Below are positions 1 to 10,930 of a stretch of 36,526 bases of DNA, in pieces. Every line of letters starts with the position of its first letter. The first letter of the stretch is position 1. The notes under the pieces are model-generated. The model was not told the DNA's origin. It did no database searches and saw nothing but the letters and a program-made list of their open reading frames with translations. Both the position numbers and the translations under genes were made by a program. Origin of the DNA: Cruorifilaria tuberocauda (taxonomy: Eukaryota; Nematoda; Chromadorea; Rhabditida; Onchocercidae); the NCBI GenBank assembly GCA_013365365.1, contig JABVXU010000535.1, positions 1-36,526 of the forward strand, given 5' to 3'.

Positions 1-460
1 TAATAATAGTAGCAATAGAAGACAATAAACAATAACAACAAATAAACGATAATCAATAATAATAAATAAAAAATAATAACAACTAATAATAATAAATAAA
101 AACAAATAAATAATAATAAATAAAAATAAATAAATAATAATAAATAAGTAGTAATAAATGAATAATAAATAAATAATAATAGATGATAAATAAGTAACAA
201 TAAGTAAATTATAACTAAATAAATAATGATGAACAAATAATAATAAGTAAATGATAATAAATAAGTAGTAATAAAAAAATGATAAATAAATAATAATAGG
301 TAATAGATAAGTAACAATAAATTAATAATAATAGCTAAATAATAATAAATAAATAATAATAAACAAATAATAATAAACAATAATAAATATATGGTAATAA
401 ATAAACAATAAACAACAACAAATAAATAATAATAGTAAATAAATAGCCATGAACAAATGC
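1..460. repeat. TAA-type low-complexity tract
   Basis: Almost the whole stretch is built from short interspersed TAAT/AAATAA units with occasional C or G. No coding frame with plausible composition is present; open frames here consist of runs of Leu, Tyr and Ile from reversed TAA units. It is degenerate simple-sequence DNA. Confidence 0.85.
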
Positions 461-890
461 ATGAAACTAATATCAAATAGCTCTTCAAATACATAATAAA
501 AATCGCGATAATGGAGAAGAACATACACTTTTTGTGACGATAAGCAAAATATACCAAATAAAAGTAAATACTACATACTAAAATCAAAAGTTATAAGGAT
601 GTAAACAAAGATTTTATCAGAAAAATGATATCTGATAACCTGGAATAAAAAATCATAGTTTATATTGAAAAATAATAATCAATAAGATATGGGAAAAATG
701 TTCAAGTCATTGCGTGATAAAATTAAGATGATAATAATATTCCTAATGGCATATTTCCCATAAAACTTTTGAAATGTTTAAATAAAAAAAAAATTAATCA
801 GCAAAACCGTTTATCAAACAACTTAATAGATATTTTGTTAAAAAAAAAAGAATTATGAAAGTTAGCTTGCAAGTTTCCTTTTTCCTTTCT

Positions 891-1035
891 CTTTTTCAAT
901 CCTTAAAAAAGAAAAGAAAGGAATGTTCAAATATGTTATCGAAAGAAAAAGTTCGGGAAAATATCAGAGTGAATATTAATTTATCAAAAACTGTAAAACC
1001 TGAAAATTTAATAAAATTTTATTATTTTAAAGATT
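891..1035 (+). repeat. Dispersed direct repeat, copy 1 (ORF-bearing)
   Basis: Copy 1 of a repeat that recurs at 1476-1656. Both contain a near-identical core around GAAAGGAATGTTCAAATAT and a near-identical end around AATAAAATTTTATTATTTTA. A 70-codon ORF (855-1067) runs through this copy. The encoded segment is Lys-rich and resembles no family I know. It could be a fragment of a mobile element or simply duplicated non-coding DNA. Confidence 0.75.
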
Positions 1036-1475
1036 ATTTAAAGATTACTTTTTTTTTTAAAGATTAAAGATTATTTTAAAGATTGCAAGATTGATTTAAA
1101 TGTATGAAAGATAATTTATTTCATCAATATTTTATATTTGTTGGAAAAAAAAAGATGAAAAAGAAATTAAATTAATTTCAACCTTTCAAACTTATCATAA
1201 ATTTATCAACAAATAGTCAAACGATAGTATAATTTTAACTTTTCAATTTATTTATCTAACAGTTTTTATATAAATATATTTTTTTTTTACAATGAATATA
1301 ATTGAATATTTATAAATTATCTTATTATCAATGATTGGCATGCACGTTATCATAAATTTATCATGAAATAGTTAAATGATAATAGTGATAATTTTTATAT
1401 TCAACAAATATTTCATATAAAATATATTCATTTATCTTTTTTAGAATGGATATATCTTTATTTCCTTTTAATGCT

Positions 1476-1656
1476 CTTTTTAAATCCTTAAAAAAGAAAA
1501 GAAAGGAATGTTCAAATATATTATCAAAAGAAAAAGCTCGGGAAAATATCATAATTATTAGAAGCATCGAAGCTTATCAAAAGTTATCAAAAATATGCAA
1601 CTTATCAAAAACTGCAAAACTGGAAACTTTAATAAAATTTTATTATTTTAAAGATT
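1476..1656 (+). repeat. Dispersed direct repeat, copy 2 (ORF-bearing)
   Basis: Second copy of the 891-1035 repeat, about 36 bases longer because of an internal insertion. That is a multiple of three, so the frame open in copy 1 is also open here (ATG at 1446, stop after 1667). Copy-to-copy differences are few and scattered. Coding function is unproven. Confidence 0.75.
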
Positions 1657-1670
1657 TTGAATATCTATGA

Positions 1671-2410
1671 TCATTTTCGTATTATCAAATATGAATTACC
1701 TTTGGATGATACATACACAAAGAAGATATCTGATAATTGATAACAGTATCAGATTCATTCAATTTAATAAATCCATTGGGAATTCTCATTTCGAATAGTT
1801 AATTTACAACTTCATTTAATGTTTTTCAAATGAAAAAAAATAAAAAAATTTAGGAAAAGAAATTATCTTTTATTATTTGTAAAAAAAATAAAATAAAATA
1901 CATCTATAGCTATATCATGGTAAATTCTCTTTTTTTTGGCAAAAAATAAAACTTTAATCTACCGATTACTTGATACTCTTACTTAATACTCATTACTTAT
2001 TACTTTACTTATTACTTTAATCAACAAGCAACTTACAGCATAAAATTAAATTTTGTTTTAAATGATGATCTATTGTAATGAAATTAGAAATTATCAATTT
2101 CTATAGTAAATATATGTGCACTTGAATACTTTTGCATTCATTTTACTTCTAAATAGCATCATATTCTTTAGACAGTAAATATGTATGAATACTTTTCACT
2201 TTACTTTACTTTTACTTTACTTTTAAATATTATTAAATTCCTTAATGATATGTTAATTATTTTACGATATTTCATTTTCAATAACCCATAATGTTCAAAA
2301 ATAATTATATTAAATTATAGAAGAAAAAAAAAAGAATTTGAAAAGGGTAAGTTTGAACGTAAATTTGTATTTTGCAAAAAGTAAGAAAGTTTAAACGGAA
2401 AAAAAAACAA
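1671..2410. other. Gene-free A+T-rich stretch
   Basis: Contains short ACTTTACTT / TTACTTATTAC direct repeats around 1970-2030 and 2195-2230. I see no gene, RNA gene or splice-flanked exon. Confidence 0.6.
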
Positions 2411-2638
2411 TTAAATTAGAGAAAAATTAAAGTAAGACAAAAAAGCTGTTTCGTGCTGAGAAGATGAATAGTTTCTAATATATTTGTCCCCTGTGTGTTG
2501 TAAGACTTCTTTAATAGTTGGCCAAAAGCCTAGAGCAATGTTCACTGCATATAGCCCAGGGTAAAATTCCATTTGAAATATTAGTAGTAATTTAGGAAAG
2601 GATAAATAACAAACTGGGAAACATGGAAGCGTAGACAA
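2411..2638 (-). other. Unassigned ORF in a G+C-richer patch
   Basis: The minus strand is open for 75 codons, the plus strand is closed in all frames, and base composition is clearly more balanced than in the flanks. An internal ATG near 2573 would give about 53 residues with a mixed, protein-like composition (Phe-Tyr-Pro-Gly-Leu near its start, then a Trp-Pro-Thr-Ile-Lys segment). I do not recognise a family and see no clear partner exon. It may be an orphan exon, a relic or chance. Confidence 0.2.
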
Positions 2639-2658
2639 CCTTGTGATTTGATTTTTGC

Positions 2659-2720
2659 AGGGATTATATTATATTCTGCTCCTCCTTGCTTATAACCTAT
2701 TCCGGGAAATTAGTTTTACT
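2659..2720 (+). other. Exon-like segment, unassigned
   Basis: A good 3' splice site (TTTGATTTTTGCAG, ending at 2658) is followed by an open frame of about 20 codons and then a consensus-like donor, A|GTAAGG, near 2721. Encoded residues are hydrophobic with Ser and Tyr. No neighbouring exon in phase was found, so this is a candidate only. Confidence 0.15.
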
Positions 2721-3376
2721 GAGAAGTAAGGTTAAGGCCTTACTGTAATCATAGTTATGCTTGAAAAATTAACCTTATGAAAGGTCACGCTAAGAGATTA
2801 TTTATTTATTCCTAATCATTTAAGTTAGAAGTTATCCTTGGAAATCATCTATTTCTATAATTTATCATATTATGCGATCATAAATTATTTAATATTTGTG
2901 TAACAAATGATATTACTATGAATAGCAAATGATTAAATGAGTGAAAGCTTTTCTTTAAATAATTAATTTGCTAAATAGCTAATCAGTAAAGTAAAGGATT
3001 AGATTGTAACTTAAAATTATTTAATCATAAGATTGGCTTTTTTTCCTTATCCATTTGAATAATGGTTAAAGCTGAAATAAGGAAAAAAAAAATTGTTTGA
3101 TAGTTTACAGATAAGCAAACCAAAAAAAAAAAAAATGGTTCGAAGATCACTGGAAATACAAAAAAAAAAAAAGAAAAGCAAAGAGAATAATGAGCCAAGA
3201 AAAACGGACAAGTGTTTAAACAATATTTTAGCGAATAATTTCACATCGAGCCTATCAGTGCTAACAATATGTAGCTTATAAAAAAGCCTTTTGTGCCAAG
3301 TTTTATATCACGCTGAAATTTCTTTCAAAATATTTGACAAATATCAGTATCATTTTTTACTTCCATCAAAGTTCTT

Positions 3377-3512
3377 TTTTTTTATTTATCTTTATTTATC
3401 TTTATTTATCTTTATTTACTTTTATTTATCTTTATTTATCTTTATTTATCTTTATCTTTATTTATCTTTATCTTTATTTATCTTTATCTTTATTTATCTT
3501 TATTTATCTTTG
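3377..3512. repeat. TTTATC/TTTATT microsatellite-like array
   Basis: About 135 bases of tandem TTTATC and TTTATT units. The two open plus-strand frames across it encode only Phe/Ile/Leu/Tyr repeats and are artefacts of the array. Confidence 0.9.
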
Positions 3513-4246
3513 TTAATTATTTCAAATATTACCTACGTGCGAAAAGATTTGAGAAATGAAAATTTGAAGATGTTCTACAATTTTATCAAATTTCTCTCAA
3601 ATTGCTATCCTCGGAAATTTCTTTTTAGCTTTACTTGTAAACAATTATAAATTCAAATAATTAGCAGTGATTTTTCCATTTGCGAAAAATTGCACTACTC
3701 AAAATTAAATCCATTTAATGGAATAAATTAAAATACTTTGCATTTCATTATTGAATTTTTTATAAAATAAGGTCATTACTTAGAAACGTGTTTTTTTTTA
3801 TTATTTAGCCTAGAAACCTAGAAACCAACCTAGAAAATTTTCAATTTTATTTCTAATCCTTAAGCAAATTTAATGATAACTTATTAATTCTAATAATTTA
3901 ATATTCTTTCTATTAATTCCGTTAATAAATGATAAGAGTGATAATGTTTCAAAATAAATTTAAATTAATTAATATAAAAACAATGAAGTATTGTTATTAA
4001 TATACAAATAATGAAGCATTGTTTAATTGAGAGAGAAAAATTTTTCAAAATTTCTTAAAGATTTTTAAAAATGTTTAAATGATTAAAAAATAAACTTATC
4101 ATTTCGTTATAAATTTTTTTTATCAATTTAAGTATAATTTAAAAATTTTTATCAGATAAAATAAGTGATATGAAAATAAATGAAAATATAATAATTTGAA
4201 AATCAATGAAACTATTGTTTTTCTTAACTTTTAAATTTGCGAACTA

Positions 4247-4474
4247 ATGTGTTATCATGAAATTCTGATATCAATTAACCTATTAGATATTTCATTTTTT
4301 CAATCTCCTTTAGAAATTCAGTTACTTATTCAATTTATTGGTAAACATTTGAGGAAACCTGATCTAATGTACCAAATTCATTTTGCATCAGTTTCATTGA
4401 GAGAAATGATATCAATGATCACAAGCAAAATTTGCCTGAACAAAATCATTTGGGAAAAAGGAAACAATAATTGA
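4247..4474 (+). CDS. Possible F-box-like terminal exon or fragment
   Basis: A 75-codon frame contains a segment resembling the F-box core: Pro-Leu-Glu-Ile-Gln-Leu-Leu-Ile, a short linker, Pro-Asp-Leu, then Ala-Ser-Val-Ser-Leu-Arg-Glu-Met-Ile. This parallels the LP-E-I-L ... DL ... V-S-R-W-R-E pattern of F-box proteins, which dock substrates on SKP1-cullin ligases. A pyrimidine-rich acceptor (CAATCTCCTTTAG) ends at 4313, inside the ORF, so the true exon may start at 4314. AATAAA follows near 4554. No upstream exon was found. The call rests on a weak motif, and a chance ORF is possible. Confidence 0.25.
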   Translation: MCYHEILISINLLDISFFQSPLEIQLLIQFIGKHLRKPDLMYQIHFASVSLREMISMITSKICLNKIIWEKGNNN

Positions 4475-6490
4475 TTAAATTAAAATTAATTATAAAATTT
4501 CAAAATAAAAAATTGAAATCATCAAGAATTTTTTATTTTTATTCTTCATAACATAATAAAATATAAATGGCAAGAAGTTTCACATATAAAAAGATGGAAA
4601 AAAAAGAGAGAAAATTCTAATGATTGAATAATCTTAGAGATTTACTCACCTATTACTCAAATCTCATGCTCACTCAAATCTCGCGCTAATATATCGAGCA
4701 CAATTCAATAAATTTTTTTTTAAATTTTGAAATTAACAGCTATCTCTTTCTCATTAATTTGCTCATTTCGTTATTATTTCATTGAAATTGCTAATAAGCA
4801 ATAAAAATTATAACATGCTAATAAAGCACCATTTTATATCACTTATCGATGATATCATGGAGGATTGATTCCATCATTTTTTAATTTTCATGCATAAAAT
4901 AAATAAGATATTCAGTTATATCATTCATTGAAATGATATATTTTTATCGAGTAGAAAAAAAATCAGTGATAATATGGAAGAAGTTATTAAAGTAGAAATT
5001 TCATTCTAATAATTAAATCAATTAAAATTAATTTTAAATTTATGAACAAAAAAAAAAGAATTCATTTAGCAGTTTGAAGAATTATTTATCGATAATAAAA
5101 TAAATCAATTTAGTATGTTATCGAAGCAATTAGCCTTTTTCCAAAGTTTGGAAGATAAAAGAGGAAAGCAGAAAGAATATAGCTTAAAGATTGCATTAAA
5201 TATTTTTGCACTTTTATTTTTTAATATATTTGAGATTTTTTTCCTTATGAGAAAAAAAAGCATTTGCGAAAGAATTTGATGAAAAAGAAAATGGGCAAAT
5301 TAAGTTAAAATTGCAATTTAGAATTCTTTCAATCTTTTTTCTCTCTACAATATTTTCTTTCTCTCTCTCTCTTTTTCTTACAATTAGCAAAATTTTTACT
5401 TAATTTTTTGAAACTTTTTTTATTCTTATTTTATTTCTTTGATTTTTACAAAAATTCCAAAGTTGTATAAAATCGTATTTTTTTACCATCTTTTTTCAAC
5501 AAAAAAAGTGGAAGGCCATAATAGTATCTTTCAAAAGATGTTCACGTTCATTCACGTGATATCGCAGAATGACGTATGTGAAATTAATTACAACGTGATT
5601 TTAATTTCTTACTCAAAAATCAAAGAGTATTTGGAATCCGTTAGTAAACTATATACACGGTGAAGTTGGCTTGCAATAACGAAAATTCTCATTGTTCTTG
5701 GTAATATAAACTATTAAATAAATTAAATATATACTTCATATGACATAAATTATGATAACATCCTTAAATTCACAACAGGAATTGAGTGAACGAACAAATC
5801 CGGAACAAATCGAAAACTTCTACGAACCTTTTCACCCTTCTCAAATAAGTTTCCTGATACATACCATTCTTCCAAACATTTTTTTTTGAAAAAAAAAGTT
5901 TTTTTCTTACTTTTACTATTTAAATTCAACTACTTACGCACTCGAATACTGCTGAAGCTATGTCCGAATGATTTCCTAGCTCAGCTCTCCGATATTTAGA
6001 TAAAATTCATGCAGAATTTAATTCATATCCGACGAATGATATCAAAATCAATCTATATGCTTCGGGAATACTTCACCGCTAATAATAGCGAAAAAATAAA
6101 ATTTCCTTTCTTATTCTTTCTTTACTTTCTTGTTTTCTTTTGAACTTCGAAACTGTCAAACGGTGAAAATAGCTAGAAATTCAAAATGAATTCAATCACA
6201 ATTACCTTCTTTGTGAAATGATGCACTTGAAGTGATAAAATAAATTTAATCGAAAATATAAGGACAGACAAAAAATAAAAGAACAAGAAAACAAAAACAT
6301 GAGGTTAATCAAAACTGATGAGCATAAGCACAAAATATGGAAATTTCACAAAGTGTTTGCAGTAAAAAATTATATCCAATGAGTATTATACTGATGCAGA
6401 CTAGATAGAGTAGCTCATAACAATTTCGTCCTTTAGGCACGAATATATTGAAATTCATATGATCTTGTCATTGATCACAAAAAACATTAA
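4475..6490. other. Intergenic DNA downstream of EIF1AD
   Basis: Mostly A+T-rich non-coding sequence with a CT tract near 5340-5375. Several short frames look protein-like but resemble nothing known: plus-strand ORFs at 5439-5663 (74 aa), about 5751-5888 (45 aa) and about 6010-6140 (ends in a hydrophobic Phe-rich segment). The 5780-6080 portion is less A+T-rich than its surroundings. No RNA gene seen. Confidence 0.4.
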
Positions 6491-6492
6491 AA

Positions 6493-8144
6493 TTATAATC
6501 GCCTCAATCGATTTGGATTATATATTTTGAAAGCAAGCTTATCTGATTCTTGCTCATCGCTATCGTCTATTTCGTCATTTTCTTCCAATTCTTCACTTTC
6601 TAAAAAATTATGCTTGAAATAAAATAAATTAATTAAAATAAATAACCTTCAAAGATATGTAATACACTATTCTCGAGATTTTAAGATTTCTACAAGTCTT
6701 TGCATAATTTATGATAATTCCCCACTCTTTCATTTTATGCTTCTCATACTGATTGCCCTTTCATCCACTTTTATTTAACATATTTGCACATGCAATAAAT
6801 CCTTTGCTTTAAATAACAAATTCTACATCACTTTTTTCCAACATGCAAGAATTGGACTTGATAAGCTTTTGCTAATTTCGCTTTAAAGTAATCATAAATA
6901 TGTGATAACTGTTAAATGAATCTTTTAAATGTGTAACACTACAAATAAAGATGATTTTGAAGAAAACCTGCTAGATCAGAGAAATCGTCCATCGAGCTGT
7001 CACTCTCCTTTTTTTCATCATCTTCATCACTCTTGTCACATTCTTCATCGTCATCATTGTCACTGGATGGTAGCATATCTTCGTCGATAACGTCATGTTT
7101 TTTTGGACCACCAGCAACAATACCTCTTTTTGCTTCACGAGTTATACCATCTGCATATACTTCGAAACTGAAAAACGGTTACTTGAAACAATCGATATTT
7201 GGTTGCTACTTCTTTTCAATAGCGAAATATCAGATTTTTTTATTTCTTGACTTGAATTAATTTGTCCAACTTATTTGAAATCTATCTGTTTATATTTCTG
7301 CCCTCTTTTAGAGTTAAACATATATTACAATGTATAAATGTTTTGAAGAATCAATAAATATACAATGAAATAGTCCAGATAATAAACAAAATAAAAACTC
7401 ATGTGAAATAAAACACGAACCTTTTGGGCCATATTTTCTGTTCTCTTAGGTATAAAATATTTTCTTTATCCAAAATTTGCGTAATTTCTGCTTTCACTTT
7501 AACACCTTCTTTTATTGGTGTCACAAAAACAAAACTACCTCGTTTGACATAAATTGTCTCTCTAAATTTCCTTGGCATACTTACTAAATATTTCTCGCCT
7601 CTTTCATCCTCCACCTGAAATCATTGCGTTCACTTATCAATTCAACCATGGAAAATGAAAATGAACATTTCTTTGCAATCCGAATGACAAGATCATTGAA
7701 AATTTATAAACTGAAACGAACAAATAAATCTTCAATCACTTTCAAATAACGATTAAGGTCAAGGTTAATTTTAAACCAGAACTAGACCTATTTCGAAATC
7801 TATATCGCATTTAAACATTTAAATTTAAAAATATACATTTAAAATATACGTTTAAAACAACAGATTTTGTAGTTTAGAAGTTAAATAAGTTAAACAACAG
7901 AAAGAAAAACCGATATTTTTTCTCAGCAATATTAAACTATTTCGACGAAGCATACACCTAAATAGTAATGTTAACGTAATATTACCTATTGCAATACTTA
8001 CATATTAAATAACTGTAAATTCACCTCATGTAAATTTCTTCCCGGTGATGTCAAAATACGTGCGATAATTTCATTTTCCTTCGGTACAAATAATTCGCTT
8101 TCAACCTGCTTCATTACAAAACGTTTCTTTGTAGTGAGAGACAT
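6493..8144 (-). CDS. EIF1AD: EIF1AD-like eIF1A-domain RNA-binding protein
   Basis: Four exons: 8144-8025, 7614-7421, 7167-6968 and 6599-6493, with GT-AG introns whose phases all close, giving 206 aa. Exon 1 opens with Met-Ser-Leu-Thr-Thr-Lys-Lys and ends in the family motif Arg-Asn-Leu-His-Glu. Exon 2 carries the OB-fold core with YLVSMPRKFRETIYVKRG and VKVKAEI, then a Trp-Pro. This matches vertebrate EIF1AD (VSMPSKYRKNIWIKRG) residue for residue in order. Exons 3 and 4 form a long Asp/Glu/Ser tail ending in a basic Arg-Leu-Arg-Arg-Leu. EIF1AD is a nuclear eIF1A relative linked in vertebrates to late 40S ribosome maturation. The protein is about 40 residues longer than human, all in the tail. 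The start is chosen by homology; the frame also stays open upstream (see the extension entry). It is divergent from ANKS3. Confidence 0.93.
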
Positions 8145-8251
8145 GATTGGTACTGTTGATGAAATGAATGACCTTTGTGTGCTTGTACTAGGATTACAAT
8201 TGCAATATGATGAATGAGATAATACAGCGATAGCCAGGATGCCGAGAAATC
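8145..8251 (-). other. In-frame open extension upstream of EIF1AD start
   Basis: A strong acceptor (AAAATTACAG) ends at 8252. From there the EIF1AD frame is open for 35 codons up to the Met at 8144, with two leftover bases at the exon edge. The predicted residues begin with a hydrophobic run (FLGILAIAVL) followed by Ser/His/Cys/Asn, like the core of a signal peptide. The simplest reading is a 107-base 5' UTR after SL trans-splicing at 8252. The alternative is an N-terminally extended isoform with an undetected upstream exon. Confidence 0.4.
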
Positions 8252-8268
8252 CTGTAATTTTAAAATAT
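8252..8268 (-). promoter_or_regulatory. Probable trans- or cis-splice acceptor, EIF1AD 5' end
   Basis: The minus strand reads TTTTATATTTTAAAATTACAG into the first EIF1AD exon. No upstream coding exon in matching phase was found, which favours SL addition. A weaker AG (CAACAG) lies 8 bases before the ATG, at 8153-8154. Confidence 0.45.
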
Positions 8269-8853
8269 AAAACAAGCTTTAAAAGATACTATTATGCACA
8301 TTAGCTATAAGCAACGTTGTTAATGAATGGATCAATTAAATTTTATTAATAAAAATTGAATTAATCAATTTTTAAATTAACAAAAGCTTCAAGCCTAATT
8401 GGAAATCAATCGTTTATTTTATAAAATAGTCTAAATAAAGTGATTTTTTTCTGTTGAAATTTGATTAAATTTCAATCTGATAAAGCATAGAAAAAACAAG
8501 CTAATAACGAAACTAGTAAGAATCAACAGAAAAATAAAAGAGAAGACGTGACCATTTTAAGTCATAGCCACCCAATGTATATCGCCCATCTGAAGCTGAA
8601 TTTTAATAGAAATTAAAATTCGTCTAATTATTATTAGTAAAAGCCGTGAGAGACTTCAATACGTTAACCTGATTAGCTAAAGACTTCAGGCTAATTGGAG
8701 TCAACGTGAGGTAGACGTCAACGTGAACGTGAAGTGATTATAATCTTACATCGATGCATGTATTCTACACGTTTCATATAGTTTCATACCCATTACAAAT
8801 TTTTTTATTAAATGGATGATTAAAATAAAAATCGCTGATAAGCTCGAATGATT

Positions 8854-8925
8854 TTATTTATCAGCAGTATCCACAGCTCTGTACAAACTTTCCTTATCTC
8901 TTTCAGTGAACACTTCAGAGGACAT
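8854..8925 (-). other. Small unassigned ORF, 23 codons
   Basis: The minus-strand frame begins Met-Ser-Ser-Glu-Val-Phe-Thr-Glu-Arg-Asp-Lys, has a soluble amphipathic composition, and its TAA stop overlaps an AATAAA. A donor (A|GTTTGT) inside it would join in phase to the exon at 8251, so it might be an upstream EIF1AD-locus exon. That is speculative. Confidence 0.15.
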
Positions 8926-9404
8926 CTTAATCTTACTGTTATCATAACTTACTTTCATTAACAACGATGGAATGATTGCTAAATTTATCACTTATGAAAT
9001 GGTAACAGTGTAAATATTTATAATGGTATCAATGATGGTATCGATCAACTACGATGCTGATAATAACTGATATTTGTTGAACAAAATCAGTATAGTAAAC
9101 TTATCATACTGATGAAACTGTTGAAATCAATCTTCTAATTTTTTTTTTCGTTATCATTCCAAAATATTGTGAAACGTGAATTTATTAATGATTATTAAAT
9201 TTCATTTAATCCTAAAAATTTACTATTATCGATTGAACAAATAATGAAAAAATTGAAAAAGTGGAAGACGATTTGCGATTTCAGACAAAGACAGCAAAAA
9301 TTGAACTGCTCCTTCTCCTTTGGTAACAAAGGACTGAGTTTGATGAATGTTTAATTGAGGGAATGAATATACTATGGATTATATTTTTAACAAAGAAAGA
9401 AACT

Positions 9405-9412
<8 letters not shown>

Positions 9413-9442
<30 letters not shown>

Positions 9443-9475
9443 TCCCTCTCTCTCCCTTCCCCTCTCCTTCTTTTT
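9413..9475. repeat. CT microsatellite
   Basis: A run of (CT)n with CCCT interruptions in the EIF1AD-ANKS3 intergenic region. Confidence 0.95.
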
Positions 9476-9662
9476 ACCTCTCTTCCACTGTTAACGTCAA
9501 TATTGAATAGCAAGAAATTGTGACCGTTATGTATGATCTGATGATGGCTTGTCTCTCTTTCTTATCTTCAAAAATGATTAATTTCTCCGATTGATTTCTT
9601 TTTTTAGGGAAGAAAAAAATCAATATGAAAATTGTTGCTATTTTTCGGATAAATTTTGTTAT

Positions 9663-10145
9663 ACGTTTATATGTTTTATTGATATGAAATAAAATGAAAT
9701 TTGAAAAAAATGATAAAGTAATTCTGTCATTTTGTGAATATATAATGGATGACGTACGTCTAATAGACGTACGTATAATAATCAATTGTGATTAGTTTAA
9801 TTGGTTTACGTTTTGTTGAATTTAAAAAGGAAAGATGAAGTAATTCTGTCATTTTGTGAATATGTAATGGATGACGTACGTGTAATAATAAATGGTCATT
9901 AATTTAATTGGTTTGTGTTTTATTGATATGAAATGAAAATTGAAAAAGATGAAGTAATTTATCATTTTGTAAATATGTCATGAATGACTTACGTATAATA
10001 AACGTACGTATAATAATCAATTGTGATTAGTTTAATTGCTTTACGTTTTGTTGATATGAAATGAAAATTAAAAAAAATTTATCATTTTGTGAATATGTAA
10101 TGGATGACGTACGTATAATGATCAATTGTGATTAGTTTAACTGGA
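9663..10145. repeat. Four-copy ~105-150 bp minisatellite with ACGTACGT palindromes
   Basis: Diverged direct repeats start near 9663, 9810, 9916 and 10043. Each contains the order ATTTTGTGAATATGTAATGG, then GACGTACGT, then CAATTGTGATTAGTTTAATT (copy 2 has a mutated final block). Copies 1 and 3 carry two ACGTACGT cores, which accounts for their greater length. The minus-strand ORFs over this area (9474-9785 and 10082-10363) show no protein-like features and are treated as chance. Confidence 0.9.
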
Positions 10146-10409
10146 AATGGGTGATTCGCCATGATCTGAAGAAGAAACGAGTTTCTGTTGAATGTTTTAA
10201 ATGATGTCACATCGTTTGTTTGACCATCATTTACAATCAATTCTTCTTTTATAACCATCCTTTCTGTTATTTCCTCTTTAATTGAATAAAAGAAAAAAAG
10301 AAGTATTTTCGCATTTTTACATGTAATTAAGTTTTTTTCTTCTTCGTAATTATATATGTTCAATTAATTTTATTTCATCAATTTCATGTTACAATTTATT
10401 GTAATTGAA

Positions 10410-10930
10410 ATATGAAAAGTTCAGAAATGAAATTTAGCAATTTTTGAAGCATTTATCGAACTTTATCGATTGAATAAAATGTGAGTAATTGAAATGAAGA
10501 GTAATTAGAGTTTTGCGTTTTAAAGTAACTTCTAAGTAAGATTTTTAAAATAGCTTTTAAATAAGATTGAAAGAAGAAATAGTTCGGAGTAAGATTTTGA
10601 ATTTGAATAAAGTTTTCTAGAATTAAATTAGAATTTTGGTGAAAATGGTAAATTACAATTCGGAACATAAATTTCTCTTCTTTTTTGTAAGATCGAATTT
10701 GGCTATTAAAAGAAATAAAATATGAAAAATTTTGAAATGGAATTTTAGGAATTTTGAAATATATTTGAGGCATTTATCGAATTTTATTGAATAAAACATG
10801 AAACATGAATGTTTGTCACATTTCACACGTCATTCCTGTAATTTTCAACATTATGATCATCAAATTTGAATTAATTTTTAAAAAAACGAGCTAATTGAAA
10901 TGAAAAGTAATTAAAGTTTTAACTACTAAA
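10410..10930. repeat. Diverged direct repeats sharing GCATTTATCGAA..TTGAATAAAA
   Basis: Segments at about 10410-10522, 10721-10800 and (partial) 10884-10930 share ATATGAAAA..., GCATTTATCGAA, TTGAATAAAA and AATTGAAATGAA blocks in the same order. The 106-codon minus-strand ORF at 10453-10773 lies across these repeats and has no recognisable composition. Confidence 0.6.

Noticed and set aside
9474..9785. 103-codon minus-strand ORF.
   Set aside because: Lies across the CT tract edge and the first minisatellite copy; Ile/Phe/Arg-rich with no domain or start context.
10453..10773. 106-codon minus-strand ORF.
   Set aside because: Covers diverged direct repeats, has low-complexity Phe/Ser/Asn composition and no homologous feature.
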